Part shown: piece after piece, positions 33,564-45,255 of the stretch | Layout: every line of letters begins with the position of its first letter | Numbering within the stretch: position 1 is the stretch's first letter | DNA from: Mauremys mutica | Taxonomy: Eukaryota > Chordata > Testudines > Geoemydidae | Assembly: GCF_020497125.1 (NCBI RefSeq) | Contig: NC_059080.1 | Coordinates: 49,231,563 to 49,295,562, forward strand | DNA length: 64,000 nt | Reading direction: 5' to 3' | Notes under the pieces: generated by a model | What the model was told of the DNA's origin: nothing | Seen by the model: the letters and a program-made list of their open reading frames with translations, nothing else | Databases searched by the model: none | Position numbers and translations under genes: made by a program

Positions 33564-33673
33564 CTGTGTTCTGGGCACTGACGAAGGCCACCTTGTTAGT
33601 GTCAGGTTTGAGGCGGATGAATCCACATTCTCTGTGCATTGGCTTCCTGGTGTCTGGATGGAAAGCATTAAAC
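33564..33673 (-). CDS. THAP4: THAP4 coding exon (nitrobindin domain)
   Basis: This exon of 110 nt encodes 36 complete residues, FNAFHPDTRKPMHRECG to VAFVSAQNT. One base completes the preceding Ser codon and one base starts the following Gly codon. The acceptor is TTTCCCAACAG and the donor is GTACTGG. It encodes beta-strands of the nitrobindin barrel. The DIRS copy at 33695-39680 begins only about 21 bp upstream of the acceptor, so the normal polypyrimidine and branch-point region is compressed against mobile DNA. Confidence 0.95.
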
Positions 33674-33694
33674 CTGTTGGGAAATCAGGACACT

Positions 33695-33917
33695 AAAAAA
33701 AAATGGTTACCCATCTTTTAGCAACTGTTGTTCTTCGAGATGTGTTGTTCATGTCCATTCAAAGTAGGTGTGCGCGTGCCGCGTGCACGCCAGCCGGAAG
33801 ATTTTCCCTTAGCAGCGTCCGTAGGGTCGGCCCTGGCGCCCCCTGGAGTGGCGCCACTAAGGCGCCCTATAAAGGGGCCCGCCGACCCTCCACTCCCTCA
33901 GTTCCTTCTTGCCGGCA
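33695..33917. repeat. DIRS copy 2, left inverted terminal repeat
   Basis: Reverse complement of 39498-39680 from about 33755 onward. The outer part (33695-33756) is complementary to the internal region near 33949-34013. Confidence 0.88.
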
Positions 33918-33948
33918 CTCCGACAGAGGGGCAGGAGGGTGGGTATTG

Positions 33949-34052
33949 GAATGGACATGAACAACACATCTCGAAGAACAACAGTTACTAAAAGGTGGGT
34001 AACCGTTTTTTCTTCTTCGAGTGGTTGTTCATGTCCATTCAAAGTAGGTGAC
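33949..34052. repeat. DIRS copy 2, internal complementary region
   Basis: The first part is complementary to the left end and the second part (TTCTTCGAGTGGT onward) is complementary to the right end, as in copy 1. Confidence 0.85.
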
Positions 34053-34066
34053 TCACAAGCCTAACC

Positions 34067-35123
34067 TTAGGTGGTGGGGTCGGAGGTCACTGCTGACTGG
34101 AGTACTGCACGACCGAAGGCTGCATCATCCCTAGCCTGGTGCGTGATGGCGTAGTGTGACAAGAACGTGTGGATGGAGGACCACATGGCCGCTCTACAAA
34201 TCTCCTGAGTCGGGATCTGAGCCAGGAACGCCGCAGAGGTGGCCTGTGCCCTAGTGGAGTGGGCCGTGACCGGAGGGACAGGGGTCTTAGCTATACGATA
34301 GCATTCCCGGATACAGGTCACGATCCATGAAGAGATGCGCTGAGAGGAGACTGGGAGCCCCTTCATCCTATCCGCCACTGTGATGAAGAGCTGAGTCGAG
34401 CGTCTAAACGGCTTGGTACGCTCGATGTAAAAAGCCAAGGCCCTGCGGACATCCAGGGAATGTAACCTCCGCTCCTCATTGGAAGAGTGAGGTTTTGGAT
34501 AAAACACCGGGAGAAAAATATCTTGACCCATGTGGAACGACCTTGGGTAAGAAAGCCGGGTGAGGTCTAAGTTGGACCTTGTCCTTATAGAAGACAGTAT
34601 ACGGGGGCTCAGATGTTAACGCCCTGAGCTCTGACACCCTCCTGGCCGAGGTGATCGCCACCAGGAAGGCAGTCTTGTACGACAAGTACAACAGGGAGCA
34701 CGAAGCCAGAGGCTCAAAGGGAGGCCCCAAGAGGGCGGAGAGGACCAGATTCAGGTCCCAAGCAGGGGTTGACTGACGAACAAGCAGAAAAAGCCTGTCC
34801 ATACCTTTGAGGAAATGCCCGACCAGCAGGTTCGCAAACACCGAGGTACCCCCCTCTCCCGGATGGAAAGCCGAGATGGCCGCCAAGTGAACACGAATGG
34901 AGGAAAGGGAGAGGCCCAGTTGTCTTAGGTGGAGCAAATAGTCTAGGACAATGGGGATTGGGACCCCCAGCGGATTGTGTCCTCGCTGACCCGACCATAT
35001 GGAGAAGCGCTTCCATTTGGCCAGGTAGGTGGCCCTAGTTGACGGTTTCCTACTACTGAGCAGCACTTGTCTGACCTGCTGGGAGCACTGCATCTCCACC
35101 GGGTTCAGCCATGGAGCATCCAT
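34067..35123 (-). pseudogene. DIRS tyrosine recombinase, frameshifted
   Basis: It is homologous throughout to the intact recombinase of copy 1, starting at MDAPWLNPVEMQCS and ending SDPTT. The catalytic text is still visible: SARRVSELRAL, AHSTRAQA and HTFLSHYA. A frameshift near 34530-34545 separates the N-terminal and catalytic parts. The ATG (35121-35123) overlaps the stop of the RT frame (35105-35107) by 19 nt, as in copy 1. Confidence 0.88.
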
Positions 35124-37094
35124 GCTGTGAGGTGAAGAGACTCGAGGTTTGGGTAGCGGAGGGAGCCCTGGTCCTGCGTGATCAGGTCCGGGAGCAGGAG
35201 CAGCGTCAGGGGCGCCTGAACGGACATGTGCAGGAGTGACGTGTACCAATGCTGGCGCGGCCATCCCGGAGCTATCAGGATTACCCGCGCGTGATCCCTG
35301 CGAATCTTCAAAATCACCCTGTGTACCAGGGGGATCAGAGGAAAGGTGTAGAGCGGACCGACTCCCCAAGACTGTAGGAAGGCGTCCGACAGAGACCTCT
35401 GACTGCGGCCCAGGAGGGAGCAGAACCATCGGCACTTCCTGTTTTCCCTCGAGGTGAACAGGTCTAACCGAGGAAAGCCCCAGAGCTGGAAAATTCAGCG
35501 CATCACATCCCATCGGTGCGACCACTCGTGACCCCGGAATGAGCGGCTGAGGGTGTCCGCCAAACTATTCTGCTCCCCGGGAAGCTAGAACGCCGTCAGG
35601 TGGGTAGCATTGTGGACGCAGAAATCCCACAGCGCGAGGGCTTCCCTGCACAGGGGAGAGGAGTGTGCACCCCCCTGTTTGTTGATATAAAAGACTACCG
35701 CCGTGTTGTCCGAGAGGACTGAAACACATCTGCTGGCCAGGTGGGACCGGAAGGTCAAACAAGCCAGGCGAACCGCTCTCAGCTCCCTGACATTGATATG
35801 CAACTCGAGGTCCTCCGGCGACCACAAGCCCTGCGTCCTGAGGTGTCCCAGGTGCGCTCCCCAACCCCGATCCGAGGCATCCGTTACCAGGGAGAGGGAG
35901 AACTGAGGAGAAGCGAAGGGGACACCCATGCACACTTTCTGCGGGTCGAGCCACCACCGCAGCGAGCTTAGCACCAAGCGGGGAATGGACACCATTGAGT
36001 CCAAGGGGTCCCTGGCCGGGCGATAAACTGTCGCTAACCAGGACTGTAGCATGGTCTACCACATAGGTGCACGCCGCCATGTGACCTAACGGCAGGCGGC
36101 AAACTCGCGCCGTGGTAATCGGGGCGCGGTGCAGTCCGATGATGAGCTCGGAAATCGCACAGAACCTGGATTCCAGCAGGTATGCTCTGGTGTGGGTGGA
36201 GTCCAGAACTGCTCTTATGAACTCTATTCGTTGCGTCGGAGACAGGGTGGACTTGGCTTCGTTCAAGAGGAGGCCGAGATCGAGAAAGGTCCGCCTGAAG
36301 AACAACACCTGGGTCTCCACCTGCTCCTTGGAATGGCCCTTTATGAGCCAGTCGTCCAGTTAGGGGAATACCTGGATGCCCTGCCTGCGCAGGAAGGCCG
36401 CCACGACTGCCATGCACTTCGTGAAGACCCTTGGAGCAGCTGACAGGCCGAATGGGAGCACCGTGAACTGCAGATGGGCGTCGGCCGCAACAAACCTGAG
36501 GTACCGACGGTGTCGGAGAATTATGGCAATGTGGAAATAAGCGTCCTTTAAGTCGAGGGTGGCATACCAATCTCCTGGATCCAGGGAGGGAATAATCGAG
36601 GACAGGGAGACCATGTGGAATCTGAGCTTTCGCACAAACTTGTTCAGCTGCCGCAAGTCTAGGATGGGTCTCAGGCCCCCTTTCGCCTTTGGTATTAGGA
36701 AATACCAGGAGGAGAAGCCTTTGCCCCTGAGCTCCCGAGGGACTTCCTCCACCGCCCCTGCCTTCGTGAGGGACTTCACTTCTTGAGTTAGAAGTTGCTC
36801 GTGAGATGGGTCCCTGAAGAGGGATGGGGAGGGGGGCTGGTGGGACGGGAGGGAGGAAAACTGGATAGAATATCCCCTCTCTACCGTGCGGAGCACCCAG
36901 CTGTCCGACATGATTCGGGACCAGGCACGGTAGAAAGGGGACAGATGTGACCCAAAGGTAGGGGTAGAAGGATCCAGAGTCTCAATCAGTAGGGCGCCCT
37001 CGACCATACCATCAAATAGGGGGTCTAGGCACCGATAGCGGTGATTGACCGGATGCCTGGCCGAAGGGGTGGCGTTGGTGGCGCCTCCTGCCAT
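35105..37094 (-). pseudogene. DIRS reverse transcriptase/RNase H/methyltransferase-like, broken
   Basis: It starts MAGGATNATPSARHP, overlapping the gag end by 83 nt, and runs through the RT (FLIPKAKGGLRPILDLRQLN, DLKDAYFHIAI, LPFGLSAAPRVFTKCM). At the catalytic YLDD motif the Tyr codon is a TAA stop (36360-36362) followed by LDDWLIK. A frameshift lies near 36055, RNase H continues (DNTAVVFYINKQGG) to a stop at 35585, and the methyltransferase-like region ends at 35105. It is dead at the RT active site. Confidence 0.88.
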
Positions 37095-39327
37095 TTCTGC
37101 CCCACCTGCGCCCCAGCTCCTGGCGAGTCTGTGGCTGGTATGGGCGTGGGGCCGTCTGCGGCCTAAACTGTCTGCGCTGGGTCACAGGGGTATGCAAGCC
37201 CAGCGAGCAAAGCGTGGCTCTCGAGTCCTTTAGGCTATGCAGACGTTTGTCTGTCTTTTCTTAAAATAACATCTGCCCCTCGAAGGGGAGGTCTTGGATT
37301 GTCTGCTGGACCTCATAGGGCAGGCCCGAGACCTGGAGCCAGGCTCCCCGCCGCATGACCAGGCCCGTGGTCAGGGTGCACGAGGCTGAGTCCGCCGCAT
37401 CTAAGGCGGCCTGGAGAGAGGCTCGGGAGATCAGCTTTCCCTCCTCCACTAGGGCTGAAAACTCTGACCTCGAGTCCTGGGGAAGGAGCTCCATAAACTT
37501 CGACATGGCTGAACACGTGCTATGACCATATCGGCTTACAATTGCCTGTTGGTTGGCAATGCGGAGTTGTAGGCCCGCCGTGGAGTGCACCTTTCTACCA
37601 AAGAGCTCGAGTCTTTTAGCGTCCCTGCTCTTTGGTGTTGACCCCTGAAACCCTTGACGCTCCTGCTGGTTGGCCGCATCCATTACCAGGGAGTCCAGGG
37701 GTGGGTGGGTGTACAGGTGTTCATGCCCTTTAGAGGGGACGAAATAGCACCGCTCCATTCTCTTGGCAGTAGGGGCCAGTGAGGCTGGCGTTTGCCATAA
37801 GGTGCGGGATATATCCGCTATAGTCTTTATCAGTGGGAGAGCCACCCTGGATGGTCCTGAGGGAGCCAGGATGTCTACTACAGGGTCCACATCCACCTCG
37901 ATTTCCTCAGCTTGGATTGAGAGGCTCTGAGCTGCTCACCGGAGCAATTGTTGGAGGATTCAAGTGTCCTCTAGGGCCGGTGCCGCAGCCGTGCCCGAGA
38001 CCGCTTCGTCCGGGGAGGAAGACGAGAAAATTACATGGATCGGTCCTTCCTCCGGTGCCTGCAGCCCTTCGGGGTCCTGCAGCACACGGTACTGTGGTTG
38101 CAGTGCCGGTTCCGATTCTAAATGCGGCACCGCGACCGGTACCGGGGTCGCCAGTGAGCGTATCGGGCGGTGCCTGTGGAGCTCGAACTGAAGCCGCTGC
38201 CAGTGCCACTGCCCAGCTAGAGGGTGCTGAACTTGGAAATGGCACACCCCTGCTCGGCGACGGTGCCGGTGGAGGAGGCAGCTGTGCTGGGGCCACCAAC
38301 ACCGAGGAGACCGAGGCCGACCTTGATGAGGACCAAACGCCTGGCCTACCGACTGATGGTAGGCCCAGGGAGTCCAAAACGGCCACTGCGAGGGCGGCTG
38401 CCATTGTTGCTGCCACTGTGGGTAACGCTGGTGGCTCGCCCCCGAAACCAATCTCCTGCTCCGCAACCGGCTGGAGCGGTAGGAGTCTGCCTCTGAGTCT
38501 GAGGTCTCTGAGTACGAGGACCTGGGGGGAGCAGCACCCGGTGCCATTGGAGAGCGGTGCGGAGGCGGTGGGGAGCCTCTTATCTGGTCCAGTGCCGCCT
38601 TAGCGGCGCGGTGCGGGGAGGGAGGCGACAGCATGGCTGGCTTGCCCCTTGATTGTACTGGGGGATGGACCACGGTAGGCAACTCCCTACGGTGCGGGGA
38701 GGCCGGCGCCGGGAGTCCCATCAAACCTGAGGCCGCCTCCAACGCCTCCGGCGTAGAAGGGAGGCTCAAGTCTCCGCTGAGGTCCGGGGATATAGGCCGG
38801 TCCGGACTCGACCACCCTCTCTGCGGTGCGGGAGTCGACGGAGCTGCTGAGGGCTGTAGCCCAGCCTGTCCGCTTGCACTCGCAGACGGCGTCGGCCTTG
38901 GATCCTGGTGGGGTGATCGTTCCCTCACTGGCTCTCTCTTCTTGGCGGGCACCGGCGACGGCGAGCGGTGCCGCACTGAGGCCGACTTCCTATGACCCGA
39001 CTCCGTCCGGTGCTGGGTTTTTGACGACTTGGGCTGGGCCCTAAGTCCTGATGCTGGTGCCGGGGCGCTCCGCACTGAGGAAGATGTGCTGGGCACCGCC
39101 TCGGCCGGTTCTGGGTCCGAGGGTGGCCGCAGGGCAGCCTCCATCAGGAGGACTCTAAGTCTTTGAGTTCTGTCCTTGAGAGTTCTCGGACGGAAGCCTC
39201 TACAGATAGAGCACCGGTCCTTTTGGTGGCTCTCTCCGAGGCACCTCAAACAAGCAGAGTGCGGGTCACTCTTGGGCATGAATTTCCCGCAGTCCTTGCA
39301 GAGTTTAAACCCGGGGGACCCAGGCAT
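37012..39327 (-). pseudogene. DIRS gag-like protein, broken
   Basis: It starts MPGSPGFKLCKDCGK with the cysteine/histidine motif DPHSACLRCLGESH, then CSIC, complete here and truncated in copy 1. A Pro/Ser/Arg-rich middle follows, then SSSSPDEAVSGT and the conserved C-terminal half (PVVDILAPSGP, DSRSEFSALVEEGK, TPVTQRRQFRP). Stops occur at 37960, near 37936 and at 37261. The reading frame is otherwise continuous over 2.3 kb. Confidence 0.82.
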
Positions 39328-39497
39328 GCCCCAGCGGGTGACAAAAACTTGGGGGGGGGACCCCCCAACTACGAAGAACTATATACAATGATCTAAGTAA
39401 ACTAACTATAATGCAACTGTATACACGGACTATACATAAGGATAGGACACTGCAAACTTGCTATGCGCAAGAGAAGTTCCAGCTAGCCATCACCGGC

Positions 39498-39680
39498 GGT
39501 AAGAAGGAACTGAGGGGGTGGAGGGTCGGCGGGCCCCTTTATAGGGCGCCTTAGTGGCGCCACTCCAGGGGGCGCCAGGGCCGATCCTACGGACGCTGCT
39601 AGGGGAAAATCTTCCGGCTGGCGTGCACGCGGCGCGCGCACACCTACTTTGAATGGACATGAGCCACCACTCGAAGAACA
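39498..39680. repeat. DIRS copy 2, right inverted terminal repeat (5' end of element)
   Basis: Reverse complement of the left terminal repeat, ending near CACTCGAAGAACAAC. Confidence 0.88.
39506..39543 (-). promoter_or_regulatory. Predicted DIRS copy 2 promoter (TATA and initiator)
   Basis: On the minus strand TATAAAG (39543-39537) is followed about 31 nt later by TCAGTTCC (39513-39506). Position and spacing match copy 1. Confidence 0.5.
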
Positions 39681-40382
39681 ACTACCAGATTTCTGCTATG
39701 GAAGAGTAGCAAAATGCAAGGTGGTCAGCCCAGTCTCATCACTGAGAGAATGATACTTTATTCAATGGTATGGTCACCAGCAGTACCTACATTATGAATA
39801 GAAGAATACAAAAAATGTCTCCACACTATGGATGTGTGGTTGGCACAGCAGTAAAGCAGCATTTCAGCAGTGCAAGTTCTAAACCTGTATAAGATATATC
39901 ATGTTATGCCTAGCTAACATTTACAGAGATACTTTGCTTTTCATGCTCTTGCTTGGAATTTTCCACAGCTCATCTGTCTCAATAAAAGGACTCACTGAGA
40001 GGGATCCTTGGGAATTCTGCCCTTTCATTGATTGGGGGCCACCATTTACCCTATATACTCCTCCTTACTCAATTAAATATCTGCTCTTATACCATCTATC
40101 TTCCAGTTTGGAAGGCTGGATACAAGAGCCATTAAGTCATTGCTCTTCCCCACAAAGCACAAATACTCCAACTTGGAGACATATGTAGTCTCCATCAGCC
40201 CCCACAATTATGTTTTCTGGTCAGTCCTACTCTGGGTCTTGTGTGTAACAATAAATTCCATTAGTGCAGCTGGGTCTGCCTGCACTTTTGATTACTAATT
40301 AAATACTGTCAGACTAGCAGAGCATACTTTTTCTACTTCTTTCCTATTTCCCATGTCACTAGATGGCATTTCCAACCTCTCA
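39681..40382. other. THAP4 intron, unassigned
   Basis: Nothing recognised between DIRS copy 2 and the solo LTR. Confidence 0.5.
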
Positions 40383-40387
40383 TTTGT

Positions 40388-41044
40388 TGTGATGAAGTGG
40401 GACTGTTCTTAATGTTACCTCTGAATACTGTGTGGGTGCCTCAGTTTCCCCTATGCATTTCTTAAGTCTCCAGTGTGCATAAATGGCCGACACCCTGTAT
40501 CTTGGCAACAAATGGCTGGGGCCCTTCCTCCCTTCAAGGAGATAGCTAAAGGTGAACAAAGAGATCAGGTGGCCTCCTGGCCCAGGAAAGAGACAAAGGC
40601 CAGAAAGGAGGGGCTGGAGGGGGTTTCAGTTTGGAGCTGGCTGGGGATGGGAAGCAAGCGCAGATGGGGTTGTCTGGCTCGCTGGGCCCCAAAATGGACC
40701 CGGCTAGGGGTCCCGTTCTCTGTACCTACAAGCTCTGTTTTAGACCGCGTTCTTGTCATCTAATAAACCTCTGTTTTACTGGCTGGCTAAGAGTCACTTC
40801 TGACTGTGACGTGGGGGTGCGTGCAGGGCCCTGTGGCTTCCCCAGGACCCTGCCTGGGCGGGCTCACTGTGGGAAGTGCACGGAGGGGCATATGCTGAAT
40901 GCTCCAAGGCCAGACCCAGGAAGGTGAAGCCGTGTGAGCTTCCTGCCCTGAAGACAGTCTGCTCCAAGGGAGAGGAGGCTCCCCAAAGTCCTGACTGGCT
41001 TTGTGGGGAGCAGTTCCAGAGCATCACCCGAGGACTCAGTGACA
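40388..41044 (+). mobile_element. Solo LTR (family shared with 61979-62590)
   Basis: It starts TGTGATGAAGTGGG and ends CTCAGTGACA, with a perfect 5-bp duplication TTTGT (40383-40387 and 41045-41049). An AATAAA lies near 40761, in R/U5 position. It is highly similar to the LTR at 61979-62590. No internal retroviral genes remain. Confidence 0.88.
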
Positions 41045-41049
41045 TTTGT

Positions 41050-41649
41050 ATAAATGAAATGGGGGTGGTGGGGCTTCCTCTGAGCTAATTCTGCTCCAGG
41101 AATTCCCTACTGTGGCTGTCATCTACAGACACATCTCAGTAGTACTTCTCCCCAACTCTGACATGCACACTTACCACAAACCTATGGAATGCTCAGACTG
41201 TACTAGATCATAGAAATCTGACCCCCTCTCAAAACTAAACTATAGCCAGGGCCTGCAAAGTGCTCCATTTCATTAGTTGAAGTCCAAACATTAACAGCAT
41301 AAGCACAAAACGTACCCATGAACACTCAGCAGAGTTACACACTAGGGACTGTCACAACAGTTACTAATGACAAAAAACAGTCAACGCAAAATATTAAAAG
41401 AAAACATTTTACATGTGTAATAAAGTATAAGTAAGCATGCAAGATTGCTTCATGACAGACATATAGCCTTGGGTGCCCAAGAAACAGACTATCAGCATAT
41501 CTTACACATGATCTAAGTACTCCTAATGTAATGAGAAATAAGGAATTGTGTGCAGAGCTGGGCACACAAACAAGGAAAGTTTTGTGTGTTTGCGGCTGCA
41601 CTCTGATCAATAATCTCCTTTGTTTATGAACATGTTACTTCTCCTGTTT
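41050..41649. other. THAP4 intron, unassigned
   Basis: Nothing recognised. Confidence 0.5.
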
Positions 41650-41940
41650 GGCCTTATCTAGACACAAAAGTTGTACTGTTTTAACTATACCGGTATAGTT
41701 AAAAAGGTACAAGTCTCCTAGTGGAATGCAGTTATACTGATATGAATGTGCTTCTACCAGTATAGCTTATTCCTGGATGGGAACGGCAATAAAGCTATAC
41801 ATATAAGGGGCATAACTGCTTGTATAACTGCATCCACACTAGGGGTTATACCAGTAAAATCATATCAGCTAAAAAAAAAAAAAATCACCCCCAACCAACA
41901 TATTTATAGCAGTACAAAAACTATATGTTGTCTAGGCGTG
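41650..41940. mobile_element. Probable MITE with internal palindrome
   Basis: The left end GGCCTTATCTAGACA pairs imperfectly with the complement of TTGTCTAGGCG at the right, and both ends continue with GTACTG-like text. A perfect 26-bp palindrome centred on CCGG lies at about 41679-41704. The target duplication is unclear. Confidence 0.5.
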
Positions 41941-43075
41941 TGTGCCATCTTTTGCACTATGTTAAGAGCTTGTAATTATTCCTTTCTCCCGCAGTCAGAG
42001 CAATAACCTTTGTAATCCACACCCAAAACTGAGTAGCAGGCAAAAAGCTTATTTTTACCAACATGAATACTGAAATGTTAGCTAAAAGATCTATCTTCCT
42101 CCAAATCTCTTTTTTCCTTGCACACAATTTCTTAAACCTACATGTCCAAAATGACTAAATAATTAGCTCTTTACCCTATATGCCCTACTAAACACTTCAT
42201 TTAATCACTCTACTTTTTTTCATGATCTACAATATAGACAGATTGCCAGGATTTAAATGGACAGATCTAGCAGCCTCTTCATAGCTGCTTGTGTGAGGAC
42301 ACATGGACTGTTTGTTTAAATTTACAGCAGAAAGGGTCTGGGTCTAGGCACAAGCTCTACAGTGAAGCAGAGCGAGTAGCTCTAAGGATAATCTTATTAA
42401 AGTGCCTAGCTCAGCATTAAGAATATTGTCTGTCTCGTGCCCTAGGACAGTGTAAATTTGTGGCTATATATGTACTCGTACATGCGCGCGTGCGCGCACA
42501 CACACACGTTTAAGTGTCTAGAAAGTTAAAAACCTACTGATATTCAAAATATAATGATTCTCTGGACCACTCTGAAATAAATCTCTCTCATGGAACCACT
42601 CTCTTGCCCAACCTCCCAAGTCCTCCGCTGCTTGGCTCTCAAAACTTTGCACTTTGTGAACCACATGAATGTGCTCTATTAACTGCTTGTGGTCCTTTGG
42701 CAACAGGTCACTAGCATGTGCACACTTAAAATTATCGTCATGCTCCCCAGCCTGCCCACTTATTTCTGCATACCCATTGAGGTGTGCAGTGATTTGTAAA
42801 CGTTTAAGTGAACAGAAATGCAGATGAATGTTTAATCTAGAACAGCAGTTGACAGATTTAGGTGTGTAACCCAGGCACATGTTTTAATGGAGCTGTTACT
42901 GCACAGCACCTCTAAAAATCAGGCCACCCAGTCAGATCCCATCATATCCTCTCATCTAATGGGTGAATATTTTTACTATACCACTTTTTTTTTTATGTGC
43001 AGCCAGTAAACCTGTTGGGGTTTATGCACACTCCATCCAAAGGTATTGCCATGACAAACTAAGTTTTAGACTTAC
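41941..43075. other. THAP4 intron, unassigned, with GC/CA microsatellite
   Basis: A CG/CA-alternating microsatellite lies near 42482-42509. Otherwise nothing recognised. Confidence 0.5.
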
Positions 43076-43235
43076 GAAAAGTTCAGCATGGGCTGCCCCA
43101 CATGAGAGATGCGCACCTCTTCCAGGTACTGAAAGGGCTTCATCGTAGGGAAGTCACCATCTCCTGGTGGGTCTGACAGCCAGGTGCCCAGCATCCAGGA
43201 CAGAGGCTCAATCACAGGGTTTAGCTGGGGGGTCT
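43076..43235 (-). CDS. THAP4: THAP4 coding exon (start of nitrobindin domain)
   Basis: This exon of 160 nt encodes 52 complete residues, TPQLNPVIEPLSWMLGTW to HVGQPMLNF. Two bases complete the preceding codon (Glu if the upstream exon ends in G) and two begin the following Ser. GTWLSDPPGDG is the GxW motif that opens nitrobindin domains near the heme pocket. The acceptor is a strong pyrimidine tract ending TTCTCAACAG and the donor is GTAAGT. Upstream exons with the THAP zinc finger are not found up to 64000. Confidence 0.95.
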
Positions 43236-45255
43236 CTGTTGAGAAGGAGGAAAGAATCAGGAACTTTTGACTCAGAGATCTGCTTAAGAGTTCTCTGTCA
43301 ACTGTGCAGAGTGGGGGAGAGTTTGTTATAGAAAAGCATCTCACAGATGTTAGGATACATCATCACTGCTTCTTGCTAGATCAGTGGCACCTTTAAAGTA
43401 TGAACGGAGCTGGGAACAAAGGAAACAGTTGTGGAGAACAAGTCTGACTTACAATCCGCCTCTTGGTCTTGCAGTTAATACAGCATGTGACTGCATGCAG
43501 AGCTCATCAACCTCAGGCTTGATAAAGAACAGGTGTATGTTCAAGGGAAAACTGTGAAACTTCAGGGCTTAAAGTTAGGCACTAAAAACATATTTAAGAT
43601 ACCTTCATTACATGGCCTAATTTTCAGAAGCGCTGAGTATATGCACCTCTTCCTGGCTTAAGCAGGAGATGTGACTGTTCAGCATCTCAGAAAACAATCT
43701 GCCCAACATCAGGTGCACAACTTCAGTCATCTAACTTCCAGAAGGTTGGCATAAGTCTCTAGTGAAGGTCAGGAAGTAGGATGCAGAGCCATTAAGGACA
43801 GTTCTGGTGGTTAGTCTAAATGCAGTGTCACAAGAGACGACAGTCTGTGGCAGCCTTTCCAGCCACAGAATCTGATGCCACAATGTAGCTATGAACTATA
43901 CATGGAAGAGGATGGGGACTTAATAGAGGAGAATGAAGGTGGTTAAAGGATCTCCTGGTTCTGCAAGAGTACTTGAAAGAGTGGTACCCTCACACCCATG
44001 CCAAGTTAAGTTCCAGCACTGATACAAAACATGGGGCTGCAAACCAGTCTATTTACAATACCTACCAAGGTTATAATTCCATTTAAAAGAGCATAGAGAT
44101 GGCAAACATGAAACATAGATGACTAGATTTCCAATATATCCCTGTTCAACAATATTTCACCTAGGCATCCAAGGGAAACCACAGACCCACAGCAGGATAT
44201 CTTGTAGAAGAATTCATCAGGAAACCCACCTCACAAACATTTTCAGTGCTCCAAGCCAAACCAAAAAATACAATATGGATGTCTGGATGAAGAATGACAA
44301 AGATATAATCAGGGCCAGCTTGTGGATGTGCAAGAGGCCAATCAAAACTTGGGCACAAACTATTGGAAGGGGCTAATGAGGCCATAATTTGCCTCCCCTC
44401 TGCTGGAAACTCACAGTGAGTTGTCTCCCCACTGCTAGACAGGAATAACAGTTAGTCCAGAAGTTGTTTTGCTTATGCTTAAGACCGGGGCTAGGTAAAA
44501 GCCAATTAAGACACTATGGCATACAGGTTAAAGTAGAAATGGACTAGAAAGCTGCTCTGTGATGGGAATAGTTCTATTCCATTACTACATTTATATGGAA
44601 CCTCTGTCTCATGAAACAAAGATGCCTTCTTTAATGAGTCATTGCGAGAGGAACAGCTTTGGTAAACAACAGTTATGCACTTTTTATTCTGTAATGTGAT
44701 TTTAATAGGGTGTGCACTGTAAAAAAAACAAAAAACAAAACAGAACGACCTCTCTCCCCCTGAGAAATTAATTGACATGCACCATTTCATTTCATGCAAA
44801 GCTTTTTGTACTGATGATGCGAGTAAAAAGAGGGATACATCACAGCTATTACATCAGGGAAGACCAAAACAAACATAACTGGATATGCCCACTACGCAGT
44901 CTAGAGTGGTGACATTAAGCATTGTGAAGCCAGAGATCCAAATTCAGGAGTCACTATAGGATGTTCCCCTCCCACACACTAGCTAAAAGAGCCCCCACAC
45001 GCAACCCAATGTGAGAAGAGTTTATACACCTACTGCCATCATCACCTGGCAACAAGCAGGAATATAACACAGGTTTGGCTAGGCTGGAAGGTAGAGACTA
45101 AATTATGAAGAAAATCAATGACCTAAAAGGGTAATGTCATAGGTGAAAACTTGCTAGGCCACTGTGAAACTCACTGTGCCTCAATCCCAAACTGTTTGTT
45201 AAAAGTACTGGGAAAGGGAGGAGAAAGAGCCCATGTTTAGAGGAGCAGACTGAAA
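43236..45255. other. THAP4 intron, unassigned
   Basis: No exon, MITE or LINE is recognised in this stretch. Confidence 0.5.

Larger units (their letters stand above)
33695..39680 (-). mobile_element. DIRS-type retrotransposon, copy 2 (decayed)
   Basis: This 6.0-kb relative of copy 1 has the same architecture: inverted terminal repeats (33695-33917 and 39498-39680), an internal complementary region (33949-34052), gag, RT/RNase H/methyltransferase-like and tyrosine recombinase, all on the minus strand. The terminal repeats differ from copy 1 (CAAAGTAGGTG instead of CCAGTTAGGTG), so it is a separate subfamily. All three genes are broken. It lies in the sense orientation in a THAP4 intron. Confidence 0.92.

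Noticed and set aside
14074..39680. CRISPR-like or phage-like system because of a tyrosine recombinase with inverted repeats
   Set aside because: Linked RT, RNase H, gag and the internal complementary region identify DIRS retrotransposons; no spacer array exists.
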